This document shows, piece after piece, positions 53,909-63,044 of a stretch of DNA of 64,000 nucleotides. The stretch is from an uncultured Chthonomonas sp. (GTDB lineage Bacteria > Armatimonadota > Chthonomonadetes > Chthonomonadales > Chthonomonadaceae). A model generated the notes under the pieces. That model was given only the letters and a program-made list of their open reading frames with translations, was not told where the DNA came from and made no database searches. A program made the translations under genes and the position numbers. Every line of letters starts with the position of its first letter. The stretch's first letter is position 1. Location: the NCBI GenBank assembly GCA_903859705.1, contig CAIONQ010000036.1:1-64000 (forward strand), in the 5' to 3' direction.

Positions 53909-55240
53909 CTACAGGTGCCATCCCTTACGATACGTTCGGTGGATGAAATGATCGGCAGAGCGCGTGTTAGAAACCCGTAATTTTGCTGAATCCCATATCA
54001 GCTTTTCGCCTGCTCTAAATGCCACATTGCCAAGATGATTGGCCTCTGTTAGCTTGCCAGCGTATTCAAAGTTGCAGGTTGTGGGGGTGCCATTGATGCA
54101 GGCATTTACCCACTCCTGATGGTGGCCAACACTCTCTGGAATCGTTGGCGCAGGTGTGGTGAAGCCCGCAAACTGCTTCTCTGGCAACAACACATGGTTG
54201 AAGTAATCCGAAAGAACCATTCCCTTGTCGCCAACAAAAAGTACTCCGCTGCCCCACTGCGGTATCTCTTTATCGGTCCACCTTTTCGGCTTCATTTCAC
54301 CTTGATAAAATGTGAGGGATACGGGTGGCAAAGAGCCACGTTGACCGTACTCATACCTGGCCAGCATTGTTGCCGGTGCAATTTCGGGGTGTGCTGGCCC
54401 GCCCTCTGCTTCCACAGAATGAGGCGCATCCAGCTTAAGCGCCCAGAATGGCAGATCGTTCCAGTGGGAGCCCAGATCGCTCATGGTGCCATTTCCGAAA
54501 TCCCACCATCGATACCATTTTGGTCCGGGGAAGTACACTTCGTTGTAAGGCCGCTCTGGCACCGGTCCAAGCCACAACTCCCAATCCAGGTAAGGCGGCG
54601 GTGTCTGCGCCTCTCGGGGCCGCTCCGCAACATAAACTATGTCGCCGTTCTTTTTCGCGGCCTCCGGGCTCTGCAGTCCCCAGGCACGTTCCACCCACAC
54701 ATGACACTCTCGAACGTTACCAATTACCCCACCCTGCACAAGCTCTACAACGCGTCGATAGTTGGAGCCAGCGTGGATCTGGGTTCCCATCTGGGTAGCA
54801 ACACCTGCAGAGGCGGCAGCATGGCGGATCTGCCTGGTTTCCCAGATGTTATGCGTCAGTGGCTTCTCGCAATAAACGTGCTTCTTCATCTTGAGGGCGG
54901 GCATGGTTGCAAACGCATGTGTGTGCTCACAGGTGCTTACAGCAACCGCATCAAATGCCTTAAACTCATCATAAAACTTGCGAAAATCTCGAAAGGTTGC
55001 TGCAGTAGGAAACCTGTGTGCCGCCGCATCCAGGTTGTTCTTGTTCACATCACACAGTGCCACAACGTTTACGCCACAGGCCGATATCTCCTGCAGGTTG
55101 CTTCCACCACGGCCACCGCAGCCAATAAACGCCACATCCAACTTAGAATTAAGTTGCTGCCCACGAACTATGGATGGAAAGCCAGCCGCGGCAATGCCTG
55201 TGGCAGCCGCCTGAATTACCGTTCTTCTTGAAACACGCAT
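53909..55240 (-). CDS. Tat-exported Gfo/Idh/MocA-family oxidoreductase
   Basis: The 443-residue product has a twin-arginine signal ([18 protein letters not shown]) and an NAD(P)-binding Rossmann fold, [15 protein letters not shown] near residue 38, [15 protein letters not shown] near 60. The Gfo/Idh/MocA signature [11 protein letters not shown] is near 121, and [20 protein letters not shown] near 249 contains the catalytic His region. Such periplasmic enzymes oxidise or rearrange sugars with tightly bound cofactor. It is the third gene of an operon with TPR protein and seven-heme cytochrome; electrons from sugar oxidation could enter the cytochrome. Confidence 0.92.
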   Translation of the reverse strand: MRVSRRTVIQAAATGIAAAGFPSIVRGQQLNSKLDVAFIGCGGRGGSNLQEISACGVNVVALCDVNKNNLDAAAHRFPTAATFRDFRKFYDEFKAFDAVAVSTCEHTHAFATMPALKMKKHVYCEKPLTHNIWETRQIRHAAASAGVATQMGTQIHAGSNYRRVVELVQGGVIGNVRECHVWVERAWGLQSPEAAKKNGDIVYVAERPREAQTPPPYLDWELWLGPVPERPYNEVYFPGPKWYRWWDFGNGTMSDLGSHWNDLPFWALKLDAPHSVEAEGGPAHPEIAPATMLARYEYGQRGSLPPVSLTFYQGEMKPKRWTDKEIPQWGSGVLFVGDKGMVLSDYFNHVLLPEKQFAGFTTPAPTIPESVGHHQEWVNACINGTPTTCNFEYAGKLTEANHLGNVAFRAGEKLIWDSAKLRVSNTRSADHFIHRTYRKGWHL

Positions 55241-55267
55241 CTGTGTGGTTCTCCTGATTCCGCGAAC

Positions 55268-56359
55268 TTATCTGCGCCATATCCGGTGATCCGTCATGGT
55301 TAACGGTATCTCGGTGCCTGGCAGCACTTTTCGCTGTGGCATGTGGCACGGTATGCAATCTCCGGTGGGTTTTACGGTGCACTTCTTCTGGTTGGGAAGC
55401 GTGCCATGGCACGAGTTGCACTTCGCAGCATAGCTGGCTCGATTGTGGCTGGCATCGGTGTGTGGATCGTGGCACGTCACGCATGAAATACCGCCGCCAG
55501 TTGTCTTGTAGCACTTAGAAAGCTCTATCCCATAGGGCTGAAAGCGAGCTGTGTTTATCGAATCCAGGCCGGCAAGGGCAATGTCTGAGCTGTTTCGGTG
55601 GCATGTTCCACACCGCTGATTCTTCTCATGCGGGGTAAGTTGCTTCCACCCAACAATGTCGTTCTTAACCGATCCACCAGATCGGTTTGCCACATGGGCC
55701 CCGCCTGGCCCGTGGCAGGCTTCGCAGCGCACGCCTTCGCCGCCCGGCACGGGTCTTCTGGATGATGGACTCACCGCGTCGGAATGGCACGCCACGCAAC
55801 GGCGCGCGATACCCGGCAGGTGTTTTGCCCCCAGTTCCAGATCGGCAAAAGTCTCCTGCCCCGGAGTGATGTACCACCTGTGCTGCCCGGGGTTGTACGA
55901 CATCCGAAACTCAACCAGGCTATGTGCACTGGTTTGGCCAACGTAGGTGATATTTGCAATACCAGAGCCAAGCGCGTACTCAATGGGTGCGCTTAAAGCT
56001 CGCTTTCCCGGCAGTATCGAACAGAAGCGATATTCACCCGCACGCTTTTCTATATAGTACGGCGTGCCAGCAATTGGGCCGGTGGGCGGCGCAATGCCGC
56101 TCTGTTCCAGAGTGGCGGCAGTATGCAGTGTATTGGCATGGTGGGATCCGGATTGAGCAGAGAACTCGGCGGGATGGCAGGGCTTACAAGCAACACTGCC
56201 CGTGTAATACCCGGCAGTAAAATGAGCAGATGCATTCAACCCGGTAACCGGCTGGCGATTTTGCGCCGTTGCCCCGGGGTTCAGGTACAGGCTGCCTGCA
56301 ACGAGGCACAACACGGGCAGCAAGCCCATCGCCACTTGCAACCAGCGTGGCGTAATCAT
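55268..56359 (-). CDS. Seven-heme c-type cytochrome
   Basis: The 363-residue product has an N-terminal membrane anchor or signal (VAMGLLPVLCLVAGSLYL). Seven CxxCH sites are visible: CKPCH, CVACH, CEACH, CGTCH, CVTCH, CNSCH and CIPCH, between about residues 58 and 345. This matches the cytochrome c554/NapC-like multiheme class used for periplasmic electron transfer. Its ATG overlaps the end of the TPR gene (ATGA) and the next gene begins 27 bases after its stop. Partner and direction of electron flow are not known. Confidence 0.92.
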   Translation of the reverse strand: MITPRWLQVAMGLLPVLCLVAGSLYLNPGATAQNRQPVTGLNASAHFTAGYYTGSVACKPCHPAEFSAQSGSHHANTLHTAATLEQSGIAPPTGPIAGTPYYIEKRAGEYRFCSILPGKRALSAPIEYALGSGIANITYVGQTSAHSLVEFRMSYNPGQHRWYITPGQETFADLELGAKHLPGIARRCVACHSDAVSPSSRRPVPGGEGVRCEACHGPGGAHVANRSGGSVKNDIVGWKQLTPHEKNQRCGTCHRNSSDIALAGLDSINTARFQPYGIELSKCYKTTGGGISCVTCHDPHTDASHNRASYAAKCNSCHGTLPNQKKCTVKPTGDCIPCHMPQRKVLPGTEIPLTMTDHRIWRR

Positions 56360-57612
56360 TGGGCAGCCCCTCCACTCATCGATCGCTCCATTAGCTGCCG
56401 AGCGCGTTCAACCATCTGTTGGATGTCTTTCCTGCCCGGAGCCAGCTGGCCCGCGGCCAGCAGTGCGCGGTACGCCTCAGGATTTCGCCCGATGCGGTGA
56501 AGTGCCTGAGACAATTGAAACATCAAATCTGCGTTCTGCGGTTCCATCTGGCAGGCAATCTGGAGGCGAAAAACGGCGTATTCGGAGTTATTTATGGCAT
56601 CAAAGCGCTTCTGTGCCTCTGCCAGCTGCGTGGCATCTGGCTTCTGATGGTGCTGCAGATAATCGTACAAAAGCAGCCATGCGGTTCTATCTTGCGGAAC
56701 CACCCGCAGATACTTCTTAACAAGGTCGGCTGCGCCCGTTACATCCGCAAATCGATAGTGCAGCCCGGCAAGAAGCATAATCAGCCTCGGATCATCGGAT
56801 TGCTGCTCCATCACACTTTTCAACGCGGCATCTGCTGCCGCAAACTCTGCGTCCGAAGATGCCATTGATGCCAGCAATCTTGCGGGCAGAGATTTGATCT
56901 CCGGATTATTGGGAGCAAGGTTTGCGGCCCTATTGGCAGCTGCAATAGCTTCTTTGTCCTGCCCCAACCTGTGCAGGGCCTCCGCGAGGGCTGCGTACAC
57001 CGGTGCCGACTGGTCCGCCGGGAGCCCGGCAGCAGCTTTGGAAAGCGCGTCTGCAGCTTCTGGATCCAGGTGGGCATTGAGTGCTGCCAGCCCAGCCTGC
57101 CTGTACGCAAATGCCGCATCCGCCCTGTGCTGCGCCGAAGCAATAAAGTGCGTGTACGCCTCCTCCAGATCGCCGTTAAGCCTGGCAATAAAGCCGGTAG
57201 CCACCTCAATATCTGGATTTGCAGGCACGATAGCGCCGGCGCGCTTAGCCCAGGCTTGAGCCGCTTCGGCATCTCCCTGCTCCGCAGCGGCAACAGCTGC
57301 AAGGGCAAGGTAGTTGCCCGTGGATACAGTAGAATCGCCCGGCTTCAATTCCCGCGTAACGCCCCTCGAGCGGGAGAGCGCCTCCGAAAACTGATTCTCA
57401 AAGCACAGGCGTTTAAGGGTTATGAAGTGCGTAGAAAACGGAGCCTCTGGCAGGGCATCCTGCCGTTCGAGATCTGCAATAGAGAGGGAGTTTAGCCACA
57501 AAGCCTGGCGTTGTTCCCTGGCAGAAGGTCGGTAGAAACTCACAACCGTACCCACCACGCACAATCCAACAACGGTGGCAGCAAGCTTTACACTGGATTT
57601 ATCAACTGCCAC
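56356..57612 (-). CDS. TPR-repeat membrane protein
   Basis: The 418-residue product starts at GTG 57612, seven bases after GAGGAG; a TTG nine codons up is less likely. One membrane helix (VKLAATVVGLCVVGTVVSFY) anchors a series of TPR motifs, such as AAVAAAEQGDAEAAQAWAKR, and LAEALHRLGQDKEAIAAANR. It probably organises the multiheme cytochrome or other partners outside the membrane. It is the first gene of the TPR/cytochrome/oxidoreductase operon. Confidence 0.85.
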   Translation of the reverse strand: MAVDKSSVKLAATVVGLCVVGTVVSFYRPSAREQRQALWLNSLSIADLERQDALPEAPFSTHFITLKRLCFENQFSEALSRSRGVTRELKPGDSTVSTGNYLALAAVAAAEQGDAEAAQAWAKRAGAIVPANPDIEVATGFIARLNGDLEEAYTHFIASAQHRADAAFAYRQAGLAALNAHLDPEAADALSKAAAGLPADQSAPVYAALAEALHRLGQDKEAIAAANRAANLAPNNPEIKSLPARLLASMASSDAEFAAADAALKSVMEQQSDDPRLIMLLAGLHYRFADVTGAADLVKKYLRVVPQDRTAWLLLYDYLQHHQKPDATQLAEAQKRFDAINNSEYAVFRLQIACQMEPQNADLMFQLSQALHRIGRNPEAYRALLAAGQLAPGRKDIQQMVERARQLMERSMSGGAAQ

Positions 57613-57639
57613 CGGGCCACTCCTCACAGCAGGCAACAA

Positions 57640-58364
57640 AGGTAGCCGATTTTAACAGGAGCGATCGATCCCTGTCAAATAGAGAGGCAAGAAGAGGCCC
57701 GCATGGCAGGGTAACCAGAACTGCCCGCCATCTGCAAAGAGGCAAGAGCACGCTTCGAAGCAAGCCTTCCAACTATCATTCCACAGCTCAGCAAGCTGAC
57801 AAAAGGCATACAGACCATCTTCCGGCAAGAAGGCGCACCGTTGCTAACCATATCCCACGCACCAGATGCCTTTGCCGCAAAGTGAATCCTCACCAGCGTC
57901 ATCGGCAAGCCAAGCAAAAGCAAACAAGCCAAACGCCCGGCAGGCACGCATTTACGTCCTCCCCACGTTGATCTCACCCTATGCCTTCACCTTCGCTGGC
58001 GTGAAGCGGCACAGAAAACCTGGGGGATGGTAGTTTTCGTATCATACCAATCAACCGATAGGCGCGTATTTACGTCCTCCCAGGTTCCATTCGCGTTGCG
58101 ATAGCAACTACGGCGAAGGGGCGGGAGGATCGAGGAGGGGGATGGTACCGGTTAATGCTACCAACAAGCCAACCGTCCGAAGGCGGCATCAATTCCTCTT
58201 CCCGCGAGCTTGCGAGCAAATGTGGGCCCCTTCATGCTCCCCCGCTTCGCGCGCATGAGGGAACCTGGCAAGGAGAGGGGGCGGCACGTAGTGCCGGAAA
58301 TCCTGCCGCCACCCGCCAAACCTCTGATTCTGTTCGCCTGGAAGGCTGTACCTGAGCATTGGGC
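57640..58364. other. Non-coding interval before the repeat array
   Basis: A 100-codon frame on the minus strand (57675-57977) has no ribosome binding site and no domain. The block ATTTACGTCCTCCC occurs twice (around 57951 and 58069), suggesting duplicated non-coding DNA. I see no gene here. Confidence 0.5.
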
Positions 58365-59400
58365 ACCTCGAGCAGTTCCAGTTCCCTCTTCGGTGCATTG
58401 TCTTAGCGCAACGCATAACATGATGGTTATGAAAAGCAATTCCTACCGCGCTACGCGGGCTTGCGCGACAAACGCATTTCTGCACCTGGGCTCTTGCCGG
58501 ATGGATGCCTGTGCTAACCGGGAGCTTCTCACTTAGCGAGCGAAGGCCGCGAAGCAATCATCTGGTAGTGTCGGATGAAAGCTGTGCTTAAGCGGCGAGT
58601 ATCTTGAATGGAACCAGTTCCCTCTTGGATGCATCTCTTCGCGTGCTTTGAATTTCCTTAGCGCGACAATTGCATTTCAGAACGTGGCTGTATCTGAACC
58701 TTGGTTAGCTTGAGCGGTACCCGTTCACTCTTAGCTGCATGTCTTCGCGTAACGCAGAAGCGGATCCTCATGAAAAGCAATTCTACAGCGCTTCGCTTGC
58801 TGATGTTTATGAAAAGCAATACCTACCGCGCTACGCTTGCTTGCGCGACAAATGCATTTCAGAGCGTGGCTGTACTTAAGCGAAAGGCAGCTTGAAAGGA
58901 ACCAGTTCCCTCTTCGCTGCATCTCTTCGCGTGCTTTGCATTTCCTTAGCGCGACAAATGCATTTCGAAACGTGGTTGTGCTCAAGCAACGGGCCACTTG
59001 AGCAGTACCAGTTTCCTCTTGACTGCATCTCTTCGGGCAACGCAGAAGCGGATCCTCATGAAAAGCAATTCTACCGCGCTTCGCTTGCTGATGTTTATGA
59101 AAAGCAATATCTACCGCGCTGCGCTTGCTTGCGCGACACATGCATTTCTGATCTGAGGTTTATGATGGATCCAGGGCGGCGCTAACCGTAGGCTTTTGAT
59201 TTTTCGCGCGAAGGCCGCGAAGCTATCACGTGTTTCTGCTCCTTGGAATCTTGTGCTTTAGCGATGGGCATATTGAGCGGAGGCAGTTTCATCTTCGTTG
59301 CTTTTCCTTCGCGCAACGCATAACATGATGTTCATGAAAAGCAATACCTACCGCGCTACGCTTGCTTGCGCGACAATTGCATTTACGATTCGCCGCTCAG
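58365..59400. repeat. Degenerate long-repeat array with a 288-bp duplication
   Basis: ATGAAAAGCAAT occurs at 58429, 58771, 58809, 59058, 59097 and 59334; the pairs 58771/59058 and 58809/59097 are 287-288 bases apart. Between copies recur TTCCCTCTT-TGCATCTCTTCG, CTACCGCGCTACGCTTGCTTG and GCGCGACAAATGCATTTC. Units are 100-190 bases and diverged. The open frames here, including a 136-codon one at 58731-59141 that repeats itself every 96 codons, follow from the repeat and are not judged genes. Confidence 0.75.
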
Positions 59401-59510
59401 GGCGACGGAAGAGTGTTGTAGCGGGGCCCGGAGTCAGGGGTCGGGAGTCAGGGACAATGCGGCGCCTACCGGTAAAATGCCGAGTGCATGATGGACGCTT
59501 GCGGGCACGG

Positions 59511-59762
59511 CAAGGATCAAGGTGAGGTACCTACGGAAGTAAGCCTGGTCCCGCCCATTTGGCCTGATTGCTGTCAAAGGCCACAAACCGTAGCGTACCG
59601 CCAAGTCCTCTGCCGCGCCATGGGGCCCATGCTCGCCCTGGGGCCTATGCTCGCCCTAGGGCCCATGCTCGCCCTGGGGCCTATGCTCGCCCGACGCAAG
59701 GAGGGATAGAGAGCATGGGAACAGAGGAGGGATGAAGCGGTAGAGTAAGAAGCAACAATCAA
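59511..59762. repeat. Dispersed repeat, copy near the left of the RHS region
   Basis: The block running from CAAGGATCAAGGTGAGGTAC through TACGGAAGTAAGCCTGGTC and CCGCCCATTTGGCC to GGTAGAGTAAGAAGCAA is repeated almost exactly at 63720-64000. This copy carries additional tandem 18-base units and ends in an extra segment. Confidence 0.75.
59622..59693. repeat. Four 18-bp tandem units
   Basis: GGGGCCCATGCTCGCCCT and variants (GGGGCCTATGCTCGCCCT, AGGGCCCATGCTCGCCCT) repeat four times with CCC/CCT alternating. Absent from the copy near 63.8 kb. Confidence 0.85.
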
Positions 59763-59934
59763 GGCTCGGTACTCACCAACGCATAGCCTTCCCGAACTGG
59801 TTGCTTTCAGAGTTAACTTTGGCTGGTTGAGGCACCAACAGATGGAACCGCCGTTAGCATGGAGTTGGCGGCATTGAAGGTTCGGGTGCTGGTTACTCCA
59901 CCGTTGTTCTCAGTTACACGGTTTCCGAGGGGTA

Positions 59935-61110
59935 CTACTGCTCTTGCACCCTCTGCAACGTGACTATTCGCTCGCGCTTGAAGGCGGCAAGCTCATTTAT
60001 CGGTGAATGACTTCCATTCTCCTCAGGCATGTAGAGCTTTCTTGTGTGGAAGACTTTGCCACGTCCTAGCAATCCACGAGTCAGCTTGAATCTTGTAACA
60101 CAGTAATGCTGTGGATCGTTACGGGTTTCGCCATCCATCTCACCGCTACTTATGTAGACTGCTGCATTCGTTATAACTATGTTTCCGCTGTCATCACAGG
60201 AGACAAAGGGCAATCGATCTATTTCGATATGCCAGCGTCCATTTCTATAAACGTACAAAGCATAGCTACTATAGTTGAATGTGCCCGAGGCGGTAGCCAA
60301 CTCTAATACGATTCCTGGATTGCTGTTTATTGTCCCGACAAGAACCCGAACCAATCCATGGTCACAATTTAGATCCGGCAACCAGTTCCGTGGCACTGCG
60401 ATTTTCTGGCTGCTAATCTTGCGCCCGCGTGTCCAACGCAAGTACAGATAGCGGGCGGGTAAGGTCACGCAACAGGTAGCGGTCAGCGGCGCATATCCGG
60501 GCGTTACTATGCGGAATAGCCGGGGTATGAGGTTCTGTCCGTTCGGACCAGCGCACTCGTACAATCGAAAATCTGAGTTTTCGACAGATTTCAGGATTGA
60601 CCTCAAGCTCTCAAATTGGCGGCTATTTGCTGACAAATTGAAATCAGCAGCGTTTTTCAGCAGGGATTTTCTTGAATCAGGGATACCAATTGTATAACCA
60701 TCGGGAACAGGGTTCTGAAACCGAGCTCGCCAGGCGAGTATAGCCGACAGGCGAACCCGCCAATCTTGATCGCGCGATAGAGCTGTTAGCAATGTTCGTG
60801 GTGTGTCACCATTGCCGGACGTACCGATTACTTCCGCTGCCACGTAGCGGGTACTCCAATCTTGCGATGTACACCAGGAGCTTAGCACTGCTGAAGGATC
60901 GGACACCTCGGCAGCACGACCCATTAATTTGCCCGGTGAGAGTATTTTGGGCAAACCTGACAGTTTCTCGAGCGTATCGTTCTTTACAGAACCTCCTTGC
61001 CGAGCTCTGATTGGTATTCTTGGATTGTCATCCGATTCGCAGGCGCCAGAGTGGGCAATGATAGCCCCAATGAGAAATAACGACAGCAGTATCGATGTTT
61101 TTTTATTCAT
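59935..61110 (-). CDS. HEAT-repeat lipoprotein of unknown function
   Basis: The 391-residue product starts at ATG 61110, seven bases after GAGGT. A lipoprotein-like signal ends at SGAC (Cys24). HEAT-like repeats are visible near residue 77-115 (STRYVAAEVIGTSGNGDTPR and DWRVRLSAILAWRARF). The C-terminal half is beta-rich (RYLYLRWTRGRKISSQKI; ALYVYRNGRWHIEID). The gene lies in accessory DNA between a repeat and an IS3 remnant, and its upstream region is invaded by the IS remnant frame. No family recognised. Confidence 0.65.
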   Translation of the reverse strand: MNKKTSILLSLFLIGAIIAHSGACESDDNPRIPIRARQGGSVKNDTLEKLSGLPKILSPGKLMGRAAEVSDPSAVLSSWCTSQDWSTRYVAAEVIGTSGNGDTPRTLLTALSRDQDWRVRLSAILAWRARFQNPVPDGYTIGIPDSRKSLLKNAADFNLSANSRQFESLRSILKSVENSDFRLYECAGPNGQNLIPRLFRIVTPGYAPLTATCCVTLPARYLYLRWTRGRKISSQKIAVPRNWLPDLNCDHGLVRVLVGTINSNPGIVLELATASGTFNYSSYALYVYRNGRWHIEIDRLPFVSCDDSGNIVITNAAVYISSGEMDGETRNDPQHYCVTRFKLTRGLLGRGKVFHTRKLYMPEENGSHSPINELAAFKRERIVTLQRVQEQ

Positions 61111-61123
61111 TTTGCGGACCTCA

Positions 61124-61640
61124 TTAATCTTCTGATCGCGTTCGCGGTTTGTCATGTCCGTAATGTACCGTTATCAAATCCATACACCCTTTACAACCTG
61201 ATTCAAAATCGCCGGCCCAGATGAGCAACGTGGTGATCGTAATCTCAGTTTTTTGCGACCACTTGTCAATGAAATCGACAATCTCGTCGCGAACTGTGCG
61301 GGAAACCCAGCGGCCATTCAGATCTCCCCACGCTGCTTTTTTAGCTGGATGTGCTCTTCCATTAACTCCGAAAGGGTCTCATGTTTGCGGAGCAACTTCT
61401 GTTCCAGAGCCGCAATGCGAGCGGAGTCACCAGTACCAACTGGCTCCTTAGCGGGAGCTTCAAAGGCGGCAGCGCCGTTCTCGAAGAACTGCTTCTGCCA
61501 GCTGTAGAAAACAGTAGGCTGAAGATCATACTCGGTGCATAAATCAGATATCGGGACAGAGTCAAGCAGATGACGGCGTAAAATGGCTACTTTTTCAGTG
61601 CCCGTAAAGTGTCTGCGATTGCGTTTCATGAGATATCCTT
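61124..61640 (-). mobile_element. IS3-family element remnant (orfA complete, orfB cut off)
   Basis: The orfA frame is complete (61318-61629). In the -1 frame after A AAA AAG (61336-61342) translation continues as AWGDLNGRWVSRTVRDEIVD then FIDKWSQKTEITITTLLIWA and runs to a stop at 61124. The first part is the start of an IS3 orfB integrase; the rest of orfB, including the DDE residues, is missing. No terminal inverted repeats were identified. The element is therefore inactive. Confidence 0.8.
61318..61629 (-). CDS. IS3-family transposase OrfA
   Basis: The 103-residue OrfA has the helix-turn-helix MKRNRRHFTGTEKVAILRRH and VPISDLCTEYDLQPTVFYSW (residues 29-48), and a leucine-zipper-like C-terminus (RKHETLSELMEEHIQLKKQ). 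OrfA binds IS ends. The A6G slippery heptamer sits in frame as A AAA AAG near its end, the classical -1 frameshift site that makes OrfAB in IS3 elements. The downstream orfB is truncated. Confidence 0.9.
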   Translation of the reverse strand: MKRNRRHFTGTEKVAILRRHLLDSVPISDLCTEYDLQPTVFYSWQKQFFENGAAAFEAPAKEPVGTGDSARIAALEQKLLRKHETLSELMEEHIQLKKQRGEI

Positions 61641-61656
61641 CCCATACGAAGTGTAC

Positions 61657-61842
61657 CTAACGGTGGAAGGCCAAATGTGTGTTTCCGACTGAAGCAGCAC
61701 AATAGACTACTGAACTGCCTCCGCTCTCGGCAACGCCAACCCGGATGTTGGCGGCATCGTATTGGTACGAGAAGCTGGGTGCTAAGGGAGCATCGGTGTT
61801 TGCGGCAATTGTACAGCGACTCCAATGTGCGAAACGCTTGTT
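61657..61842 (-). pseudogene. RHS-repeat fragment
   Basis: The minus-strand frame reads PSFSYQYDAANIRVGVAESG-GSSVVY, matching the RHS/YD repeat pattern YxYDxxGNRxxVxxxGG. It lies after the stop of the downstream immunity-like gene, in the same frame, with no start codon and ends in TAG at 61657. It is the remnant of a larger RHS protein or of an orphan RHS module. Confidence 0.6.
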
Positions 61843-62307
61843 CTATACCTGGTCAGTAACCGATAAAATGACTGCAGATGCACCAATCCGAAGCATAGCG
61901 TCATTCTCGAAGCCCCATACTAAATGGTGATCATCCAGATCCGCCCATCGCAAACGGCCATCACCGGGGTAACTGCCATTTTTCCAGTACAATCGAAGGT
62001 CATCATCAGCTGAAATGGACGATATACCAAATGTACTGATACATTCGTACGTTTCCGACTGCGGATCACCTGGTAAGAATTCGAAATGATTGACATCTTC
62101 AAATCGAAACGCTAATGACTGTGCTATTGTTTCCTCATACCCCTTCAGCCGCCAGTCGAAATAGGTAAACATTAGCTCTGCAGAACGTTGCCTTATATCA
62201 GTCTTAAGGCCAACAAAAGTTGAAAAGCAATCCATCCGCCACCATCTACCGAGTGCAACTATGTGCAACCCGAAGCCGCCTGGATGAATTCTGAAGTTAG
62301 CATTCAA
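61843..62307 (-). CDS. Immunity-like small protein (copy B), paralogue of 62351-62818
   Basis: The 154-residue product starts at TTG 62307 with a weak GGAAA upstream. The half from about residue 70 (FEDVNHFEFLPGDP, ADDDLRLYWKNG, HHLVWGFENDAMLRIGASAV) aligns with its neighbour at 62351-62818 (YNDVYYFEVGPRDP, PDDDLFIYRW, HHVWLFRGGTVIRIGACEAT). Both are about 155 residues. They lie directly downstream of the RHS tip, the usual position of immunity genes in polymorphic toxin loci. Immunity function is inference; no family is recognised. Confidence 0.6.
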   Translation of the reverse strand: MNANFRIHPGGFGLHIVALGRWWRMDCFSTFVGLKTDIRQRSAELMFTYFDWRLKGYEETIAQSLAFRFEDVNHFEFLPGDPQSETYECISTFGISSISADDDLRLYWKNGSYPGDGRLRWADLDDHHLVWGFENDAMLRIGASAVILSVTDQV

Positions 62308-62350
62308 GTTTGTGTTTCCGATCTATTAAAAGGCGAAACCAAAAGTAGAT

Positions 62351-62818
62351 TCATCCTACGATATCGCAGGAAAAAGTCGCTTCGCATGCACCAATGCGTA
62401 TCACAGTACCGCCCCGGAACAGCCAAACGTGATGCAGTTCCTTGCTGTCATTCAGATCGATTGGTGCAATCGATGAACTTGAATCGCACCACCGATATAT
62501 GAATAAATCGTCATCCGGGCTCATAAATGAGGCACTGAGGGTATGCTCATCATATTCTGTTGGTGTTGCTGGGTCACGTGGTCCGACCTCAAAGTAATAC
62601 ACGTCGTTATACGTGACATGTACCACCGTTGAGTTTTGATCTCCATTTTCTAATTGGGTTGTTTCCAAAATATTCCAGCTAAGAACAACCCTTCTTCCAA
62701 CAGGGTTGTAGTCCAAGCTAACAAACCTTGACGATTCGTCTATCAGCCAAGTCTTTCCGAACACATTAATCTCTATGTGCCCAGGACGAGTAGCGCTTAT
62801 ACTGAATGTGAATTTCAT
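62351..62818 (-). CDS. Immunity-like small protein (copy A)
   Basis: The 155-residue product starts at ATG 62818 with AGGGA upstream; an ATG at 62941 is in frame but lacks homology. Alignment with copy B is clear in the second half (see residues 70-150: YFEVGPRDP, PDDDLFIY, ELHHVWLFRGGTVIRIGACE). Shared length and order suggest tandem duplication. Located 226 bases after the RHS tip stop. Confidence 0.65.
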   Translation of the reverse strand: MKFTFSISATRPGHIEINVFGKTWLIDESSRFVSLDYNPVGRRVVLSWNILETTQLENGDQNSTVVHVTYNDVYYFEVGPRDPATPTEYDEHTLSASFMSPDDDLFIYRWCDSSSSIAPIDLNDSKELHHVWLFRGGTVIRIGACEATFSCDIVG

Positions 62819-63044
62819 ACGAGTTAGTCCCTCTTTTTTGCCGGTTTCCCTTGAGCCCACCAGCAGGGCCTTTGCCTGGCGGCCACATTGATGGAGGACA
62901 TAGTTTTTCGCAAGGGGCGACAACTGGTCCCCATGGGACACGGCAAACGGTTTTCGTTTTTCTTACGAGCGAAGCATTCACAATTTGGTAATGGCACCTG
63001 ATCTCACAAAATTTCCTGTGTGTGTGCACCACAACAACATCGCT

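Noticed and set aside
57675-57977. 100-codon minus-strand frame
   Set aside because: No start signal or domain; borders repeated DNA and is probably not a gene.
58731-59141. Self-repeating 136-codon frame in the repeat array
   Set aside because: Its 96-codon periodicity follows the 288-bp DNA duplication; no ribosome binding site.
58365-59400. CRISPR array
   Set aside because: Units are long (100-190 bases), diverged and without uniform spacers; no cas gene in the window.
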